From Rhodocyclaceae bacterium (lineage in GTDB: Bacteria; Pseudomonadota; Gammaproteobacteria; Burkholderiales; Rhodocyclaceae): a stretch of 7,678 nucleotides of DNA. Every line of letters begins with the position of its first letter. Position 1 is the stretch's first letter. The notes below the pieces were generated by a model. The model did no database searches. It saw only the letters and a program-made list of their open reading frames with translations, and had not been told where the DNA came from. The position numbers were made by a program, and so were the translations under genes. Below are positions 6,470-7,678 of the stretch, one piece after another. The stretch covers positions 1-7,678 of the forward strand of contig JANYAW010000396.1 in assembly GCA_025361105.1 (NCBI GenBank). Reading direction: 5' to 3'.

Positions 6470-7000
6470 ATGAATCGACGCAATTTCTTGATTTCCGCAG
6501 GCGCAACAACTGGCGTCATAGCTGTCGCTGGTGGCGTGTGGCTAAACGTCCCGGCGACTGATCGGCTGTTGACCATGGATGCGGTGGCCGAGCAGCTCAA
6601 TAGCTTTCGCGGCAAGGCGCTGGTGTCGTCGGGCAAATGGAGTCCGGCGCATGTGTTCAACCACAATGCGCAGAGCATTGATTATTCGCTGGCTGGGTTT
6701 CCAGAGAGCAAAAGCGCCTTGTTTCAAAGCTTGCTGGGCAAGCCGGCCTTTGCTGTGTTTGCCGCCAAGCGCGCCATGCATCATGGCCTCGCCGAACCGA
6801 TACCCGGCGCGTATGAGATTGCCGATAACGGAAATCTGGATGCAGCGATAGATAAATTCCTGGCATCGATTGCCGCCTTCAAGGCCTTTGATGGCGCGCT
6901 CAAGCCGCATTTCGCCTATGGTGCGCTGAGCAAAGCCGACTATGCGCTGGCGCATGCGATGCATTTCTACAACCACATGAGCGAGATCAGGTTTGCCTGA
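6470..7000 (+). CDS. DUF1569 (DinB-like fold) protein with Tat-type N-terminus
   Basis: A 176-residue protein. The N-terminus MNRRNFLISAGATTG has a twin-arginine motif (RRNFL) followed by a hydrophobic stretch to about residue 25, so it is probably exported folded. No clear AxA cleavage site is seen, so it may stay anchored. The body resembles DUF1569 of the DinB/YfiT-like four-helix superfamily: GKWSPAHVFNHNAQSIDYSL (55-74), MHHGL near 103-107 and AHAMHFYNHMSEI (161-173). His65, His165 and His169 are plausible metal ligands by analogy with DinB proteins; this is inference. The ATG at 6470 follows GGGAG at 7 bases; a TTG at 6446 is less likely. The SnoaL-like gene follows after 51 bases on the same strand. 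The reaction catalysed, if any, is unknown. Confidence 0.85.
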   Translation: MNRRNFLISAGATTGVIAVAGGVWLNVPATDRLLTMDAVAEQLNSFRGKALVSSGKWSPAHVFNHNAQSIDYSLAGFPESKSALFQSLLGKPAFAVFAAKRAMHHGLAEPIPGAYEIADNGNLDAAIDKFLASIAAFKAFDGALKPHFAYGALSKADYALAHAMHFYNHMSEIRFA

Positions 7001-7051
7001 TACTGTGATTCAGTGCGCCGCATCTCATCAACCTCTAGGGAGCAGGTCAAT

Positions 7052-7519
7052 ATGAATTCCACCGATGTTCAACAAGCCCACCGCGAACGGATTGTGCTCG
7101 ACCATTTCGCCGATGAAACCACGCAAGATTTTGATGCCGTGTTGGCAACTTTTCCCCATCCGCACTACGAAGTCATCGCCACCGGTGATCTGTTCGACGG
7201 TATAACCGACGTGCGTAGATACTATGCAGAGACGCGCGCGGCATTCCCCGACCAACGTCACGAAATCATCCAGCTGCGCCATACCGACGATGCAGTGATT
7301 GTCGAATTCTGGCTGCTCGGCACGCACAAAGGTCCGCTCAAGAGCATTCCGCCGACCGGCAATACCTTTCGCGTCCGCGTGGTCGCATTTTTTATTTTCG
7401 AGGGCGACTTACTGGTCTGTGAGCGCATCTATTTCGACACCATGACCATGCTCAAACAACTGCTGGTCGGCGTGCCGGCGGCGGCCTTGCCCGCGCTGGT
7501 CGGCGGCTTGTTGGGTTAA
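7052..7519 (+). CDS. SnoaL-like (NTF2-fold) protein
   Basis: A 155-residue protein resembling the SnoaL/ketosteroid-isomerase-like NTF2 superfamily, which includes polyketide cyclases and many uncharacterised small-molecule binding proteins. Family-like segments are YEVIATGDLFDGITDVRRYY (39-58), FPDQRHEIIQLRHTDDAVIVEF (65-86), the GTHKGPLKSIPPTGNTFRVR strand region (90-109) and FFIFEGDLLVCERIYFDTMTML (113-134). No signal peptide is seen, so it is probably cytoplasmic. The ATG at 7052 follows AGGGAG at 9 bases; an upstream GTG at 7013 lacks such a site. It is probably co-transcribed with the DUF1569 gene. Its last 86 bases before the final residues (7420-7505) are repeated inverted at 7593-7678. 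The substrate cannot be told from sequence. Confidence 0.85.
   Translation: MNSTDVQQAHRERIVLDHFADETTQDFDAVLATFPHPHYEVIATGDLFDGITDVRRYYAETRAAFPDQRHEIIQLRHTDDAVIVEFWLLGTHKGPLKSIPPTGNTFRVRVVAFFIFEGDLLVCERIYFDTMTMLKQLLVGVPAAALPALVGGLLG
7420..7505 (+). repeat. Inverted repeat, left arm (SnoaL-like gene 3' region)
   Basis: This 86-base arm is a perfect reverse complement of 7593-7678, checked base by base by eye. It encodes residues 124-151 of the SnoaL-like protein. The arms are separated by 87 bases (7506-7592). The right arm is cut by the window edge, so the true repeat may be longer. Confidence 0.9.
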
Positions 7520-7547
7520 CAGGCACAGGCAGTGAGGCATTGTGATT

Positions 7548-7574
7548 GCCAGTTGGTGCTGGCGATACGCCGCT
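7548..7574 (+). repeat. Dispersed 27-base repeat, copy 4
   Basis: This copy has GCCAGTTGGTGCTGGC (7548-7563), then GAT and ACGCCG (7567-7572), ending CT instead of the usual TC. It lies 28 bases after the stop of the + strand SnoaL-like gene. Its last two bases are part of the stop codon of the convergent copy. It therefore sits in the 87-base spacer of the 86-bp inverted repeat. GGCG-ATA-CGCC within it could form a small hairpin. Confidence 0.75.
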
Positions 7575-7678
7575 AAATCCCGTCCGCCATTGCGCCGACC
7601 AGCGCGGGCAAGGCCGCCGCCGGCACGCCGACCAGCAGTTGTTTGAGCATGGTCATGGTGTCGAAATAGATGCGCTCA
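7573..7678 (-). CDS. Second SnoaL-like gene, 3' end only (partial)
   Basis: Read leftward from the window edge, this segment encodes 34 residues from ERIYFDTMTMLKQLLVG to LVGAMADGI, then a TAG stop (7575-7573). The first 28 residues are identical to residues 124-151 of the protein at 7052-7519, at DNA level too. The tails then diverge abruptly: GLLG in the + copy against AMADGI here. The 5' part lies outside the window. It is most likely a convergent paralogue from an inverted duplication; an assembly fold-back at a contig end is the main alternative. Its function would be as for the first copy. Confidence 0.75.
   Translation of the reverse strand, partial: ERIYFDTMTMLKQLLVGVPAAALPALVGAMADGI
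7593..7678 (-). repeat. Inverted repeat, right arm (reaches window end)
   Basis: Perfect reverse complement of 7420-7505. Transcripts from the two convergent genes would be complementary over at least this length. The arm is still identical at the last base of the window, so the outer boundary is unseen. Confidence 0.9.

Noticed and set aside
7003..7015. Small hairpin ACTG-TGATT-CAGT after the DUF1569 gene
   Set aside because: A 4-bp stem with no T-run is too short to support a terminator or regulatory call.

Overview
The window looks like a betaproteobacterial chromosome of medium GC content. This is inferred from the protein sequences (GatCAB, PyrE and ExoIII resemble Burkholderiales/Nitrosomonadales-type proteins) and from the pyrE / exodeoxyribonuclease III divergent pair next to gatCAB. 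No rRNA, tRNA, CRISPR array or transposase gene is visible.

Layout. Positions 5-3260 (+) hold gatC-gatA-gatB, three genes joined by two 4-base ATGA overlaps, encoding the tRNA-dependent amidotransferase. A perfect 12-bp hairpin separates gatB from a convergent two-gene unit on the minus strand: pyrE (start 4756), then a secreted DUF4124-like coiled-coil protein (4055-3333). A 46-bp gap separates pyrE from the divergent exodeoxyribonuclease III gene (4803-5618, +). From about 5620 onward the region is accessory. It holds a cysteine-rich exported SH3-like protein with foreign codon use (5636-6262), a decayed copy of the xth 3' end (6279-6338), a Tat-type DUF1569 protein (6470-7000) and a SnoaL-like protein (7052-7519). 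At the right edge is the 3' end of a second, convergent SnoaL-like gene (7573-7678, -), with 86 bases identical to the first.

The most notable signal is a dispersed 27-base repeat, found five times in 7.7 kb. It has two invariant blocks, AGTTGGTGCTG and ACGCCG, separated by 5 bases. Three copies lie just after 3' gene ends (3266, 6342, 7548). One lies inside gatB (2081) and one, inverted, inside xth (4956). Both coding copies are read through without breaking the frame and fall where I expect surface loops. Copies 3 and 4 sit beside apparent rearrangement scars: the xth tail remnant and the inverted SnoaL duplication. This suggests, but does not prove, a small mobile or recombinogenic repeat family that tolerates insertion in coding sequence.

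The housekeeping genes serve translation (Gln/Asn-tRNA formation), pyrimidine synthesis and base-excision repair. The functions of the right-hand accessory genes are not known beyond their folds.
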